In this document: piece after piece, positions 27,168 through 36,184 of the stretch
Position numbering within the stretch: position 1 is the first letter of the stretch
How the letters are laid out: the number at the start of each line of letters is the position of its first letter
NCBI RefSeq assembly: GCF_000167195.1
Contig: NZ_AADV02000004.1
Span: forward strand, 1 to 57,977
DNA: 57,977 nucleotides
Reading direction: 5' to 3'
Origin: Crocosphaera watsonii WH 8501
GTDB taxonomy: Bacteria > Cyanobacteriota > Cyanobacteriia > Cyanobacteriales > Microcystaceae
The notes under the pieces: model-generated
The model's database searches: none
Told to the model about the DNA's origin: nothing
Seen by the model: only the letters and a program-made list of their open reading frames with translations
Position numbers and translations under genes: made by a program

Positions 27168-27896
27168 ATGATAACCTCGAAATATCAAAATCTATATCCC
27201 AATTGTGTATTTATGAAATTGCAGGGGGAGATTATTACTGAGAATAGAACAGAAACTGAACTATCAGCATCAACTGAGAAGATAAAATTAAAACCAACGA
27301 TTCTTTTTGGACAACAATATCTTAAAATTGGCAAAACTATTGTTCTTTTTGGGATCAAGAGTGCTGAATTGCGCTTAGATTGTAATAATTCAATTTTATT
27401 GTTAGAAACATTAGGTCTAACCCCCTCTTTTAGTCAAATTTTAGAAATTGAAATAGTAAAAGAAAAGGGAACAAATCAAGAATTGGGTGGGTTAATTGGT
27501 TTTAAAACAGGAATTGACGGGAAAATAACAAAAAATTATAAATCATCGAAAAAACAGAAACAAGAAATTTGTCAAGTTTACGCTAAAGGAGCAACACCAG
27601 ACAAAACCATTGAAGTAAGTCCTTGTTGGGTGTTTCAGGTGAAAAGTAAACAACCCACATTACTAGGACTTCTCAAGAAAAAACAACTAGGAATATTCAG
27701 AATAAATGCTAAACCTTGTAGAATTGAAGCCACTTTTAACTTAAAATATAAAAGTGATATTCATATTTTTGAGTTAAGAGCTAATGAGAACAATATTAAC
27801 TTAAGTAGCCAAAGAGTTATGGAAATTGTTACTCAAAAGTCGATTTACGAAAGAAACACTGGATCACTAAGCTTTGCGGAGGTGTCTTATGAATGA
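27168..27896 (+). CDS. Hypothetical protein of the signalling cassette
   Basis: The 242-residue soluble protein matches no family I recognise. It is predicted mixed alpha/beta with several short hydrophobic strands (TIVLFGIKSAELRLDC, CWVFQVKSKQPTLLGLL) and basic patches (KSSKKQKQE), and has no signal or membrane segment. Its stop overlaps the next start (ATG 27889, TGA 27894), so it is translationally coupled to the pentapeptide/retropepsin-like gene. The 78-bp gap after the response regulator suggests all three are co-transcribed. Confidence 0.6.
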   Translation: MITSKYQNLYPNCVFMKLQGEIITENRTETELSASTEKIKLKPTILFGQQYLKIGKTIVLFGIKSAELRLDCNNSILLLETLGLTPSFSQILEIEIVKEKGTNQELGGLIGFKTGIDGKITKNYKSSKKQKQEICQVYAKGATPDKTIEVSPCWVFQVKSKQPTLLGLLKKKQLGIFRINAKPCRIEATFNLKYKSDIHIFELRANENNINLSSQRVMEIVTQKSIYERNTGSLSFAEVSYE

Positions 27897-28977
27897 AGAA
27901 GAGTATTTAATTATTGAAGATCAAGAATATGAACAAACTATTAAAGCTATTCTTGAAGCCAATACTGATGATTTTTTTGCAGCTGCGCAAATTGGTAAAC
28001 TTGATATTAAGAGAGATTTAGCAGGATCTAATTTAAGTCAAATTAGCTTGAAAGGCGGTGATCTTAAAGGGGCTGACTTAAGAAAAGCTGACTTTACAGG
28101 AACAGATTTAAGCTATGCTGACTTAAGTTATGCTGACTTAAGCGAGGCCAATCTTAGTCATGCTGACTTAAGTTATGCTAACTTAGGGAATAGTGTATTA
28201 ACTAATGCCAATGTAGAAAATGCTATCTTTAGATATAACCAAGGGTTATCTTTAGCAATGCAGAATTATCTATTAAGTCAAGGAGCTTATATTCAACCTC
28301 AAGTTAAAGAGAATACTTCCAGGGATGAACAGTCATCATTTAATCAAGAAGAACAAAAAGAATACAAAAATAGATATTTGGCATTTATTGGTAATAAATT
28401 AGTCAAAGAAGGTTACAATAAACATGATCTATTACAATCAATATATCAGACTGAAGAATATCGAAATCAACAGATTCGTATTGAAGAAGTCTCAGGCAAG
28501 GAGGTAAATTTACCAACTGGAATGTCTCTTGAATATTATGAAGCTGAATTTTTAACTCAAAAAAAATCGATGTACAGTCATGAACAACAAGAAGCTAAAT
28601 TAAATCAAAACTCAAAAACCTATATAGAAATATGTAATCCATCAAATGCTTCTTTAACAAAAAAAATTAATGCTTTTATTAATACTGATGCAGTTATGAC
28701 TTGTGTTCCCGAGGCTGCACTGAATTCTCTCCGAGCTTTAACTTATAGTAAGATTACATTGAAAGATTTTCAAGGACGAAATTTATCTCTGAAAACGTAC
28801 TATATCAATATCAAAATCAATGATTATCTATTTGAAGACATAGAAGTAATAGCTATTCCTAAAGAGGATGCTATTATCGGCCAAGATATTCTTAAAAACT
28901 GTGAATTTATCATAGATTCGACTAATAACAGTTGGAGAATTAAGAAAAGTGAGAGCCAAGAGAAAAATAAAAAATAG
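27889..28977 (+). CDS. Pentapeptide-repeat / DUF5678-like / retropepsin-like fusion
   Basis: The 362-residue protein starts MNEEEYLIIEDQEYEQ with ribosome site GGAGGT at 27879. About nine pentapeptide repeats (A[D/N]LSY type) lie at ~45-110. A module like that of the response regulator follows (EYKNRYLAFIGNKLVKEG ... GKEVNLPTGMSLEYYE). The C-terminal ~110 residues look like a retropepsin domain (AFINTDAVMTCVPE ... AIIGQDILKN). The catalytic D-T-G is N-T-D, so protease activity is probably lost. The three-part fusion and its coupling to a receiver protein suggest a signalling effector. The exact role is unknown. Confidence 0.75.
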   Translation: MNEEEYLIIEDQEYEQTIKAILEANTDDFFAAAQIGKLDIKRDLAGSNLSQISLKGGDLKGADLRKADFTGTDLSYADLSYADLSEANLSHADLSYANLGNSVLTNANVENAIFRYNQGLSLAMQNYLLSQGAYIQPQVKENTSRDEQSSFNQEEQKEYKNRYLAFIGNKLVKEGYNKHDLLQSIYQTEEYRNQQIRIEEVSGKEVNLPTGMSLEYYEAEFLTQKKSMYSHEQQEAKLNQNSKTYIEICNPSNASLTKKINAFINTDAVMTCVPEAALNSLRALTYSKITLKDFQGRNLSLKTYYINIKINDYLFEDIEVIAIPKEDAIIGQDILKNCEFIIDSTNNSWRIKKSESQEKNKK

Positions 28978-29014
28978 TTACTTTCAAGAGGGGGTAGTTT
29001 ACTCAGCCGTTAAA

Positions 29015-29416
29015 CTATGGTATTGTCAGGAAATTTATGAGTTCTTTTGCTATATGATAAACCACAGGAATAGGAACAGAATTTCCAAACTTTTTTTTGG
29101 CAATACTATTTTTATGATGGAATTCAAACCAATCTGGAAAACCTTGTAATTTACAGCAATGTTGAGCCATTATGGGCTTAAATTTTTGAGGTTTATAAAT
29201 CTTTTGGATAAATTTCTTTTTATACTCTTCAGGGTTGTCATAATTAATAGAAACCGTTGCAAAAAAGTCAATAAAAGTAAATCTGGTTTGCTTAAAAATT
29301 AATTCTAATGGTTTAGAATGGTTAAATAATTCTAGTTGTTTATTCTGAACTTGACTCATCGTTGCTTGATTTATCTTCCTTATCGTCTCATCAATCAATT
29401 TTTCCAGATAATTCAA
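29015..29416 (-). pseudogene. DNA cytosine-5 methyltransferase with internal deletion
   Basis: This 133-residue frame joins the two ends of a C5-methyltransferase. Its first half ends in KQTRFTFIDFFA, the start of SAM motif I (normally FIDLFAGxGG). It then passes directly to the C-terminal region FKPIMAQHCCKLQGFPDWF and FGNSVPIPVVYHIAKEL (motifs IX-X). The central catalytic part with the PCQ loop and ENV motif is absent, so it cannot methylate DNA. It converges on the signalling cassette and may mark the edge of a former accessory or defence locus. No restriction enzyme is seen nearby. Confidence 0.75.
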
Positions 29417-29525
29417 TTATACTAAAAACATAGAACAACAATCCCGAGAACTTGATAAAGAGAAGAATAACCCAAACCAAGTTATCAGGATTGTTATTTC
29501 AAAATTACTGTCAGACCAAAAAAGC

Positions 29526-30242
29526 CTAATTTTCAGCAGTTGCTAACTCGGTACTTCCTGTGCTGCGACGACGGGTTAAGGTATTAAAGAGCATAATTCC
29601 AATAGCTTTAACTAAGTTACCTTCTAACTCCATAAACATTTTCATGTTCATACCAAAAGCAGCATTAGCTTCGTCAACTATTTTTTCTGCTGTTGCCTGA
29701 TCAATTGGCATTTCATTTAGTGATTTACGGTACTTATCTTTAAAGGCTTTTTCATCAGGGATATCTTCAAACTCATAGAAAGTTGTGCCATTTTCTCCTA
29801 AATTCATCGCCCGTTGTGCAATTTTTTTGAGAATTTGCCCGCCAGATAAATCCCCTAAATAACGGGTATAGGAATGTGCAGCTAATAACTCAGGTTGAGT
29901 TTCAGCAACCTCATGAATACGTGCTATGTAAGCTTGTGCTGCTTCTGAAGGGGCTACTTCATCGCGCCAGTTAGCTCCATAATAAAAACTTAAATCTTTT
30001 TCTAAACACTGTTTACGATTTAACTCGGGAAAGTAAATTTTAGAAACTAATTCGTGATGAGATAATCTCTCCATTTCCTCTTCCATCGCACTGTATACGA
30101 AATAGAGATTAGCCACCAATGTTCGATAGGAATTTTTCTCAACAACTCCTTTTAAAAAACATTTGACAAAACCAACATTTTCCGCCATTGTATGGGACTT
30201 TTTTGTACCTTCACGTAACATGGTTGCTAAATTAACGCTCAT
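29526..30242 (-). CDS. ho1: Heme oxygenase (biliverdin-producing)
   Basis: The 238-residue protein is a canonical heme oxygenase: proximal heme ligand His17 in KKSHTMAEN, the distal helix motif YLGDLSGGQILKK, and typical length. It opens heme to biliverdin IX-alpha using reduced ferredoxin, the first step toward phycocyanobilin for phycobilisomes and phytochromes. The C-terminus (TLTRRRSTGSTELATAEN) is the usual short tail. It is transcribed alone on the minus strand, downstream of psbO but separated from it by a strong terminator. Confidence 0.95.
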   Translation of the reverse strand: MSVNLATMLREGTKKSHTMAENVGFVKCFLKGVVEKNSYRTLVANLYFVYSAMEEEMERLSHHELVSKIYFPELNRKQCLEKDLSFYYGANWRDEVAPSEAAQAYIARIHEVAETQPELLAAHSYTRYLGDLSGGQILKKIAQRAMNLGENGTTFYEFEDIPDEKAFKDKYRKSLNEMPIDQATAEKIVDEANAAFGMNMKMFMELEGNLVKAIGIMLFNTLTRRRSTGSTELATAEN

Positions 30243-30435
30243 CCTATCTTTTCCTGTTATTTTTGAGTGAACACTAGACCGGTGGCTTCATGGCAAAAGC
30301 TTAAAATCCCGCCTAGTTGTGTAGCATATCCTAATTTAAAGGGATTTTTTATTAAGAATTTTTACAACAAATGGGGTTTAATTATTAAAAAATGTAAATG
30401 AATTTAGACCCCGCAGTTAACGGCGCGGTCTTATT

Positions 30436-30460
30436 AAAAAAAGGGGCTGTTGGCCCCTTT
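30436..30460 (-). terminator. Rho-independent terminator of psbO
   Basis: On the minus strand, AAAGGGGC and GCCCC pair around a short CAACA loop and are followed by a run of eight T. It lies about 45 bp after the psbO stop and before ho1. A second hairpin follows just downstream (GACCCCGC/GCGCGGTC, 30408-30430). Confidence 0.85.
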
Positions 30461-30503
30461 GGTTCATAGAAATAATCTGAGACAATTTATATTCTTTTGC
30501 CCC

Positions 30504-31331
30504 TTATACTTCGGGGGTGAGACGAGCATAGAAAATACCACGAATCTTGACATCAACAGGTTCTTTCGCCCCTAAATCTGTATCAGAGGGCTGTTCACTT
30601 TCAAATACTCCAGATATTTCTCCTGTTTCCTTATCTACTTTGGTCACTTGAAGAGAAATAGATCCTTTACCAATGGGAGTTTGTTTCACATTAGCATAGT
30701 CTTCCTTATCAGCAGTAGCAGGTAAAGCAACGGCGTTATCATAACCAGTAGCTAACCCACGACCTTTCGGATCGAGGAAAGTTGCACCACGATAGGAGGG
30801 GACTCGGAAATCACCCACAAAGTCAATGGATGTATTAATAGAATTGAACCCGGGTTCGGTTTTACCCACTAAGTTTTTGATGGTGAAGAAGAAAGGAACT
30901 TGTTCTCCTCCAGGAAGTTGAACTGTCACTGGTTGGAAGTCAATACCACCTTTTTCTTTGAAGGTAACAACTCCTTCTTCATCAACGGTAATGTTGCCGC
31001 TAATTTGTTCTAAGCTAGTGGTATAACGGGTTAATAACTTACCAGGAACATATTCTGCTTCTTGACGTTTGTTAACCGGTTCTTCCTTGACAAAATACTC
31101 TTGGGGTTGCAAGCACAGATCGTCAACGAAATAGGTTTGACCGGGTTCAATAGCAAGAGAACCCCGTGTAAACTCAGAAATTTGCGGACAGTTGTTGGCA
31201 ATTCCGGTGTTTAAAATTTCGTCGTAGGTTAGGTCTTGGGGGTTAGCTGTACTATCGGGTCCGTCGCTACAAGCGGTGATTAACCCTAAACATAGGGCAA
31301 AAAAAGCAATCAGTAATGCACGAAATCTCAT
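30504..31331 (-). CDS. psbO: Photosystem II manganese-stabilizing protein PsbO
   Basis: The 275-residue protein has the PsbO core: LTYDEILNTGIANNCPQISE, YFVKEEPVNKRQEAEYV, TTSLEQISG, GIDFQPVTVQLPGGEQVPF, DFVGDFRVPSYRGATFLDPKG and SEQPSDTDLGAKEP. It stabilises the Mn4CaO5 cluster on the lumenal side of PSII. The start MRFRALLIAFFALC is preferred because GAGG lies six bases upstream. Upstream Met codons would sit on or before it. The signal ends in LITAC, a plausible lipobox, so the protein may be lipid-anchored. Cys pair NNCPQ and DLCLQ would form the conserved disulfide. It is an ordinary PsbO, unlike the rogue D1 10 kb away. Confidence 0.96.
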   Translation of the reverse strand: MRFRALLIAFFALCLGLITACSDGPDSTANPQDLTYDEILNTGIANNCPQISEFTRGSLAIEPGQTYFVDDLCLQPQEYFVKEEPVNKRQEAEYVPGKLLTRYTTSLEQISGNITVDEEGVVTFKEKGGIDFQPVTVQLPGGEQVPFFFTIKNLVGKTEPGFNSINTSIDFVGDFRVPSYRGATFLDPKGRGLATGYDNAVALPATADKEDYANVKQTPIGKGSISLQVTKVDKETGEISGVFESEQPSDTDLGAKEPVDVKIRGIFYARLTPEV

Positions 31332-31547
31332 AATCATCCTCGTTTTGTTAATTTCAAATTCAAATGTCTTGTCCCTCTGGCCATCACTCATAACAGGCTA
31401 TTGCTTGCCATCTAGTGGACGAGTTAGGCAATCACATCGGGATCTACTCTACCAAAATTCGTCCCCCACATCTCTTTTAAGTTTGCAATTCTTTTGAGGC
31501 GAAAATCTTTTATGATTGGTATGGCGAGGGAAAAGAGCAAAAAAAGA

Positions 31548-31892
31548 ATGGAACAAACCAACTTATCAGCAACAACCGATCCGTCCCTTAATCCTAAACA
31601 TGGTTCTTTTCCAGCGTCTCTAGAAGAGATTGTTATTAGGGTCAATATTGCTTCAACTCAGTGTGACGACGATCCCCAACGGTTAGTTGAGTTACTGCGA
31701 ACCCTGGAGGCGTTACATAGAGATATTCGGGTTAATTTATTAGAACCTTCCTTACCCAATAGTCGCAACGATTTGTATGAGTTATTACGGGATATTGACG
31801 AGACAGGAGGATGGCCTTACATCGAACGGATGAAACTTCAGGCTTTTTTAAAACATTTATCTTCAGATATTGAGATAAACAATGATGCTTAA
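31548..31892 (+). CDS. Conserved-type cyanobacterial hypothetical protein
   Basis: About 114 residues from MEQTNLSATTDPS, rich in charged helices (EEIVIRVNIASTQCDDDPQR, ELLRTLEALHRDIRVNLLEP, RNDLYELLRDIDETGGWPYI). No family or motif is recognised. Longer starts to 31494 are possible but read through low-complexity Lys/Arg. It is divergent from psbO and lies 58 bp upstream of the menG/ubiE gene, with which it may be co-transcribed. Confidence 0.6.
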   Translation: MEQTNLSATTDPSLNPKHGSFPASLEEIVIRVNIASTQCDDDPQRLVELLRTLEALHRDIRVNLLEPSLPNSRNDLYELLRDIDETGGWPYIERMKLQAFLKHLSSDIEINNDA

Positions 31893-31950
31893 TAAATAAT
31901 TAGCAAAACATTTGCATTAAGTTAATTTCTAACTTTGAATTTTTGTATTT

Positions 31951-32679
31951 ATGAACCCTAATACTTGGTATTCTCCCAACGATATTCAAACTATTTTCGA
32001 TCGCATTGCCCCGGTTTACGATCAACTTAATAGCTGGTTAAGCTTTGGGCAGCATCGTATCTGGAAGCAAATGACCGTAAACTGGAGTGAACCTAAGGAG
32101 GGTTATATTGGCTTGGATATCTGTTGTGGTAGTGGTGATATAAGCCAACTATTAGCCCGTAAAGTGGGTAAAACAGGGAAGGTTATCGGTTTAGATTTTT
32201 CTCAAGAATTATTGGCGATCGCGGCCCAACGAGCCTATGACAAGTATCCTACGTTACCGTTAGAATGGATACAAGGGGATGCCCTAAATTTACCCTTTGA
32301 GGATAATACTTTTGATTGTGCCACTATGGGCTATGGGTTACGAAATGTCACGGATATCTCTCGTTCTTTACAAGAAATACACCGTGTTTTGAAACCATCG
32401 GCTAAAGTTGCTATTCTGGACTTCCATCGTCCTTCCCAACCTTGGCAGGAGGGGTTCCAAAAATGGTATCTTGATAATTTAGTGGTTCCTCTTGCAGAAT
32501 ATTATGGGCTAAAGGACGAATATGCCTATATTATGCCTAGTTTAGAGAGATTTCCTATCGGAACAGAACAAGTAAAATTAGCTCAGGAAGTGGGGTTTAA
32601 TTCTGTTATTCATTATCCCATTGCTGGAGGATTTATGGGGGTTTTGGTTGGCAGTAAAACAGTGAGCAGTGAACAGTGA
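31951..32679 (+). CDS. ubiE/menG: Demethylnaphthoquinone/phylloquinone C-methyltransferase
   Basis: The 242-residue class I methyltransferase has SAM motif I IGLDICCGSGDIS, LDFSQELL, the family block NLPFEDNTFDCATMGYGLRN and HRVLKPSAKVAILDFHRPS. In cyanobacteria this enzyme adds the ring methyl group in the last step of phylloquinone synthesis for photosystem I. The last codons (TVSSEQ then stop) are contributed by a heptameric repeat that runs into the 3' UTR. Confidence 0.92.
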   Translation: MNPNTWYSPNDIQTIFDRIAPVYDQLNSWLSFGQHRIWKQMTVNWSEPKEGYIGLDICCGSGDISQLLARKVGKTGKVIGLDFSQELLAIAAQRAYDKYPTLPLEWIQGDALNLPFEDNTFDCATMGYGLRNVTDISRSLQEIHRVLKPSAKVAILDFHRPSQPWQEGFQKWYLDNLVVPLAEYYGLKDEYAYIMPSLERFPIGTEQVKLAQEVGFNSVIHYPIAGGFMGVLVGSKTVSSEQ

Positions 32680-32691
32680 ACAGTGAACAGT
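32660..32691. repeat. Heptameric repeat (CAGTGAA)n overlapping ubiE/menG 3' end
   Basis: CAGTGAG is followed by three copies of CAGTGAA and a partial copy. The repeat supplies the final codons and the TGA stop of the methyltransferase gene. Confidence 0.85.
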
Positions 32692-32718
32692 AAATTTAAT
32701 TTTAGTGTCTAGCTCATT

Positions 32719-32760
32719 GATAACTGATAACTGGTAACTGATAACTGATAACTGGTAACT
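32719..32760. repeat. Heptameric repeat (GATAACT/GGTAACT)n
   Basis: Six tandem heptamers occur in the order two GATAACT, one GGTAACT, two GATAACT, one GGTAACT. It is a different heptamer family from the one just upstream, and both lie in the short gap before the DUF445 gene. Confidence 0.9.
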
Positions 32761-32794
32761 CTTAAAAATGAGTTGAAATAATTGATTTTTGATC

Positions 32795-34048
32795 ATGACT
32801 TTGTTAGACATTTCTTCTATTGATTTATCTCTAATTTCTACTATTATTATTCCGCCGATTGCGGGGTCTATTATTGGTTATTTTACCAATGATATTGCTA
32901 TTAATATGTTATTTCGCCCTTACAAAGCGATTTATATTGGTAAGCGTCGTTTACCGTTTACACCTGGTTTAATTCCTCGTAACCAAGAACGATTAGCTCA
33001 GAAGGTTTCTGATACAATTATGGGGTCATTATTAACCCCTGATGAATTACAAAAATTAGCCAAACGTTTATTAAAAACGGAAAGGGTAAAAGGAGCTATT
33101 TTATGGCTTTTAAACCTAGCTATTAAACAGGTGAAGTTAGATAAACAGCAAAAAACAGCTAAAATTTTATCAGGAATTTTAGAGGATTTATTTAGCGAAT
33201 CTTTACCCCGACTTTTAAGAACTTTAGCCCGTAGACAGGATTTTTTAGAAAGTCAAATTAATCAAATTTTTGACCAAATTCTTTTAGATTTTAAACTCAA
33301 TAATGCTCAAGCTAGACAGTTCGCTGATTGGTTATTGGAAGGGGTTTTACCTCCTGATACTATAAGACAAACACTGGTGGATTTTTTAACGGAAAGAAAT
33401 ATTCAAGTTATTGATGAAGGTATTAGGGAAAAAACCAGTGGAACTTATTGGGTTGTTGCTAATTTATTCGGGGTTCGCAATACGTTATTACGGTTAAGAA
33501 GTTTTTGTTTGGAAGACAAAGAAATGGCGAATACTCGCTTGAAAGAACTGTTATTATCTTTAGAGGTTCGCAGTCGTTTACGAGAGTGGTTACAGAGTCT
33601 TGCCTTACAGAATTTACCTGTTTCTACTGTTAGACAACTTCGCAAAACTACCCGTGAAACCGTACAACTTTATATTCAACAAAGTGGGGCAAAATTTGTT
33701 CAAGATTTTGGGAAAACTGTTGATTGGGAAAAACTATCTGTTTTAATTATTAATAGACTACAGGATTCTTCTGCGATCGCCTCTTCTTTGGAAACTATTA
33801 GTGAAGAATTAGCTTTAATTTTAGAAAGATATTTAGAGGAAGATTTAGAAAAAATTGTTGCTCAAGCAATTCCTATTTTATCTATTGATCAAGTTATTAT
33901 TGATCGGGTTAATGCCACTACTCCCCAAAATTTAGAAATGGCAGTCCAAGGTATTGTTAAAAGTGAATTACAAGCCATTGTTAATTTAGGGGGAATTTTA
34001 GGGTTTTTAGTGGGAACTTTTCAAACTGTATTATTGTTACTAAGATAG
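32795..34048 (+). CDS. DUF445 family membrane protein
   Basis: The 417-residue protein opens with a membrane segment ([20 protein letters not shown]) and the family signature ITNDxAIxMLFRPY-like [16 protein letters not shown], then [21 protein letters not shown] long helical middle region follows and a C-terminal membrane helix ([19 protein letters not shown]). The two ends in the membrane with a helical bundle between them is typical of DUF445. Function is unknown. ATG 32795 is chosen over a TTG two codons earlier. Confidence 0.85.
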   Translation: MTLLDISSIDLSLISTIIIPPIAGSIIGYFTNDIAINMLFRPYKAIYIGKRRLPFTPGLIPRNQERLAQKVSDTIMGSLLTPDELQKLAKRLLKTERVKGAILWLLNLAIKQVKLDKQQKTAKILSGILEDLFSESLPRLLRTLARRQDFLESQINQIFDQILLDFKLNNAQARQFADWLLEGVLPPDTIRQTLVDFLTERNIQVIDEGIREKTSGTYWVVANLFGVRNTLLRLRSFCLEDKEMANTRLKELLLSLEVRSRLREWLQSLALQNLPVSTVRQLRKTTRETVQLYIQQSGAKFVQDFGKTVDWEKLSVLIINRLQDSSAIASSLETISEELALILERYLEEDLEKIVAQAIPILSIDQVIIDRVNATTPQNLEMAVQGIVKSELQAIVNLGGILGFLVGTFQTVLLLLR

Positions 34049-34152
34049 TCTTAATTAAAAGATAAAGTCGGCTTCTGTTAGTGTCAATTCGTTATTAAGA
34101 TTAATAACAAAGTCTTGATTTTTTCGGAAAATTATAGGAGTTATTCATTGAT

Positions 34153-34315
34153 TGTCATTGCGAGGGGAGTGAATTACTACTATATCCTGATTTGTCCTCA
34201 TTATCCCCCCGAAGCAATCTATAACACAACTGAACAGAAAAATAGAGATTGCTTCGGAGGCAGAATTAAGTCTTAAACCAAGCTTCAATAAAAGTTTTGC
34301 CTCCTCGCAATGACA
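34153..34315. repeat. MITE-like double inverted repeat
   Basis: The outer arms TGTCATTGCGAGG (34153-34165) and CCTCGCAATGACA (34303-34315) are exact complements. Inside, CCGAAGCAATCT (34209-34220) pairs exactly with AGATTGCTTCGG (34246-34257). This nested 163-bp structure without an ORF resembles a non-autonomous miniature element or a REP-like unit. It fills the convergent gap between the DUF445 gene and the lysozyme-like gene. Confidence 0.8.
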
Positions 34316-34345
34316 GTTTAGACTTGCTTAAGTTGACATTAATGT

Positions 34346-35940
34346 TCATTGATATTTTCCGACATAAATTACATTTTTATTTAAGTCAAAGTTATTGACT
34401 CCTTCAAGAATACCAATTAGTTCATCTTCTCCAGAGGTTTTGAGGTAGATTGCTTGTCCTTTATTGGTTGAACCTAAGACATAATCATTAGATTCTCCAT
34501 GAAGTTGTATTTTATCTATGTTATTGTCAAAGTTTCTGATTTGTGCATAGCCATTTTTTGATTCTGTTGTGTTTGTACTATTACTATCGTTATAAAATAC
34601 ATTCGTAGTATTTCCTAAAACAAATACGTCTAAACTGCTTGCACCTGTTATCGGATCAAGGCGATCTCTTCCAGGATAGCTATTATCTGACAGATTAATT
34701 CCTGTTAATGGGTCTATCTTATTATAACCTAATGTTGCTTGGGTTAAAGTATTTGATTGACCAGATTGATTTAAGTTTGAAATTGCCTCTTCTAGAAACT
34801 CCATTCTACGATAAAATCTATCTTGAGGAATTTTTTGTTTATAAGTTTCACCATCAAACCCGGTCATTTGACTGTTTTGCCACCAAGTTTCATCAGACAT
34901 TAATCCTAGTAACCCTTTTAAATCATTATTAGCTACAAAAGGTTGAACAAGTTTTCTGATTGCTGAATTGTAATCTCCTCGATATGTAAGATCAACAATA
35001 AGTTGATGAATTGCTGGATGTAAATTTTCTGTATCTACTTTTCCATATTCTTGTACCGTATCAGCTTTTTCGTAAATACTCAGAACGACTGCTTCTTTTC
35101 TTTTCCATTCAATATTAAAGAGTTTGTGTTGTTGTTCAAGAGTAAGTTCTGGTAATTGATCTTTATATTGCTCAAGTTTCTCTTTTGCTTGATTTCCAGT
35201 TAGGTTAGATTCTTGAGAAAAAATTGCATAAATTTTGGCATCGTCTTCTGATAAACCAATGCTAGTTAAGTCTTTAATAATTGTATCTTTTGTATGTTGA
35301 GATAAATCATATCCTCGTCCAATAGTTACTCCTGATTTACCAACTAATGGAACATGGGGAATACGGGAATAATAAATGCTATTTTTATTATCATTTCCCT
35401 CTGCATCAAATGTTAGTTGTCCCTTGGGAACTGTTAGGAAAGGATTAAAGATGAAATCTTTAACTTCTTGTTGTTTTAAACTTTCTTCTATCCCTGGATC
35501 AGTCCCAACATCTGTGACGACATTTCCACCATCAGCTACTAAAACAGGATGTTCATTTTCCCAATTTTCTGCGGAACCATATTTATCTCGTAAATATTGG
35601 ATAACTTGTTCTTTTTGCTCATCTGGTAAAGCGTCTATTTTTTCTTTCATTTCCGAGAAAGAAAGCTGATCAATTTCATCTCCTAATGATTTTATTTCTT
35701 GACTAAATTTAACTTTTACTAAAATTTTATTATTATCAGAAGTAAGAAAATAAATGTTACCATTTTCATCTAATTCAAGATTTTGCGGATTAATTTCTAA
35801 TTCTTTGGCAACTTCGATAATTTCTGGCTCATATAAATACTCATTAACAATTTCTTGTACTTCTTCTCTCCATATTCCTAATGATTTATCAATCGCTTTT
35901 AACCAAGCATTTAAACCTCCATCTTCGTAAGCATCAATAC
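34346..35940 (-). pseudogene. Pesticin-like lysozyme with cyanobacterial RTX-type tail, 5'-truncated
   Basis: About 531 native residues remain. The region at ~200-400 contains GKSGVTIGRGYDLSQHT (around 206-221), the GVTIGxGxDLGQ signature of pesticin/T4-lysozyme-like peptidoglycan hydrolases, followed by helical LHPAIHQLIVDLTYRG. The last ~100 residues, SSLDVFVLGNTTNVFY, IDKIQLHGESNDYVLG and a closing DLNKNVIYVG, match the C-terminal domain of secreted calcium-binding cyanobacterial proteins. Together they suggest an exported cell-wall hydrolase or bacteriocin. The IS1380-type end lies at 35941, so the native N-terminus is lost and the present MRN start is IS-derived. Confidence 0.7.
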
Positions 35941-36184
35941 CCGGATTTCTCACAAATTAATTTGAAAGCCCAATTCAGAGATGAAAAATGATAATTTTTA
36001 GGACTAATAGAAATTTTGAATATAGATGAATAAAAAAATTGACTTTGATTATCCAAAAATTGAGTTTAAGAGGGAATAATTATATTAACTTTTGATTTTC
36101 TCCACGATAAATAAGACTAAATGAAAGTATCAGTAAGTCAACAACTTATGATAGATATCTTTTTTAAAAAACAACTTATTCTAC

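Noticed and set aside
29526-30242. Possible psbO-ho1 operon
   Set aside because: A clear Rho-independent terminator lies between them (30436-30460) and the gap is more than 250 bp.
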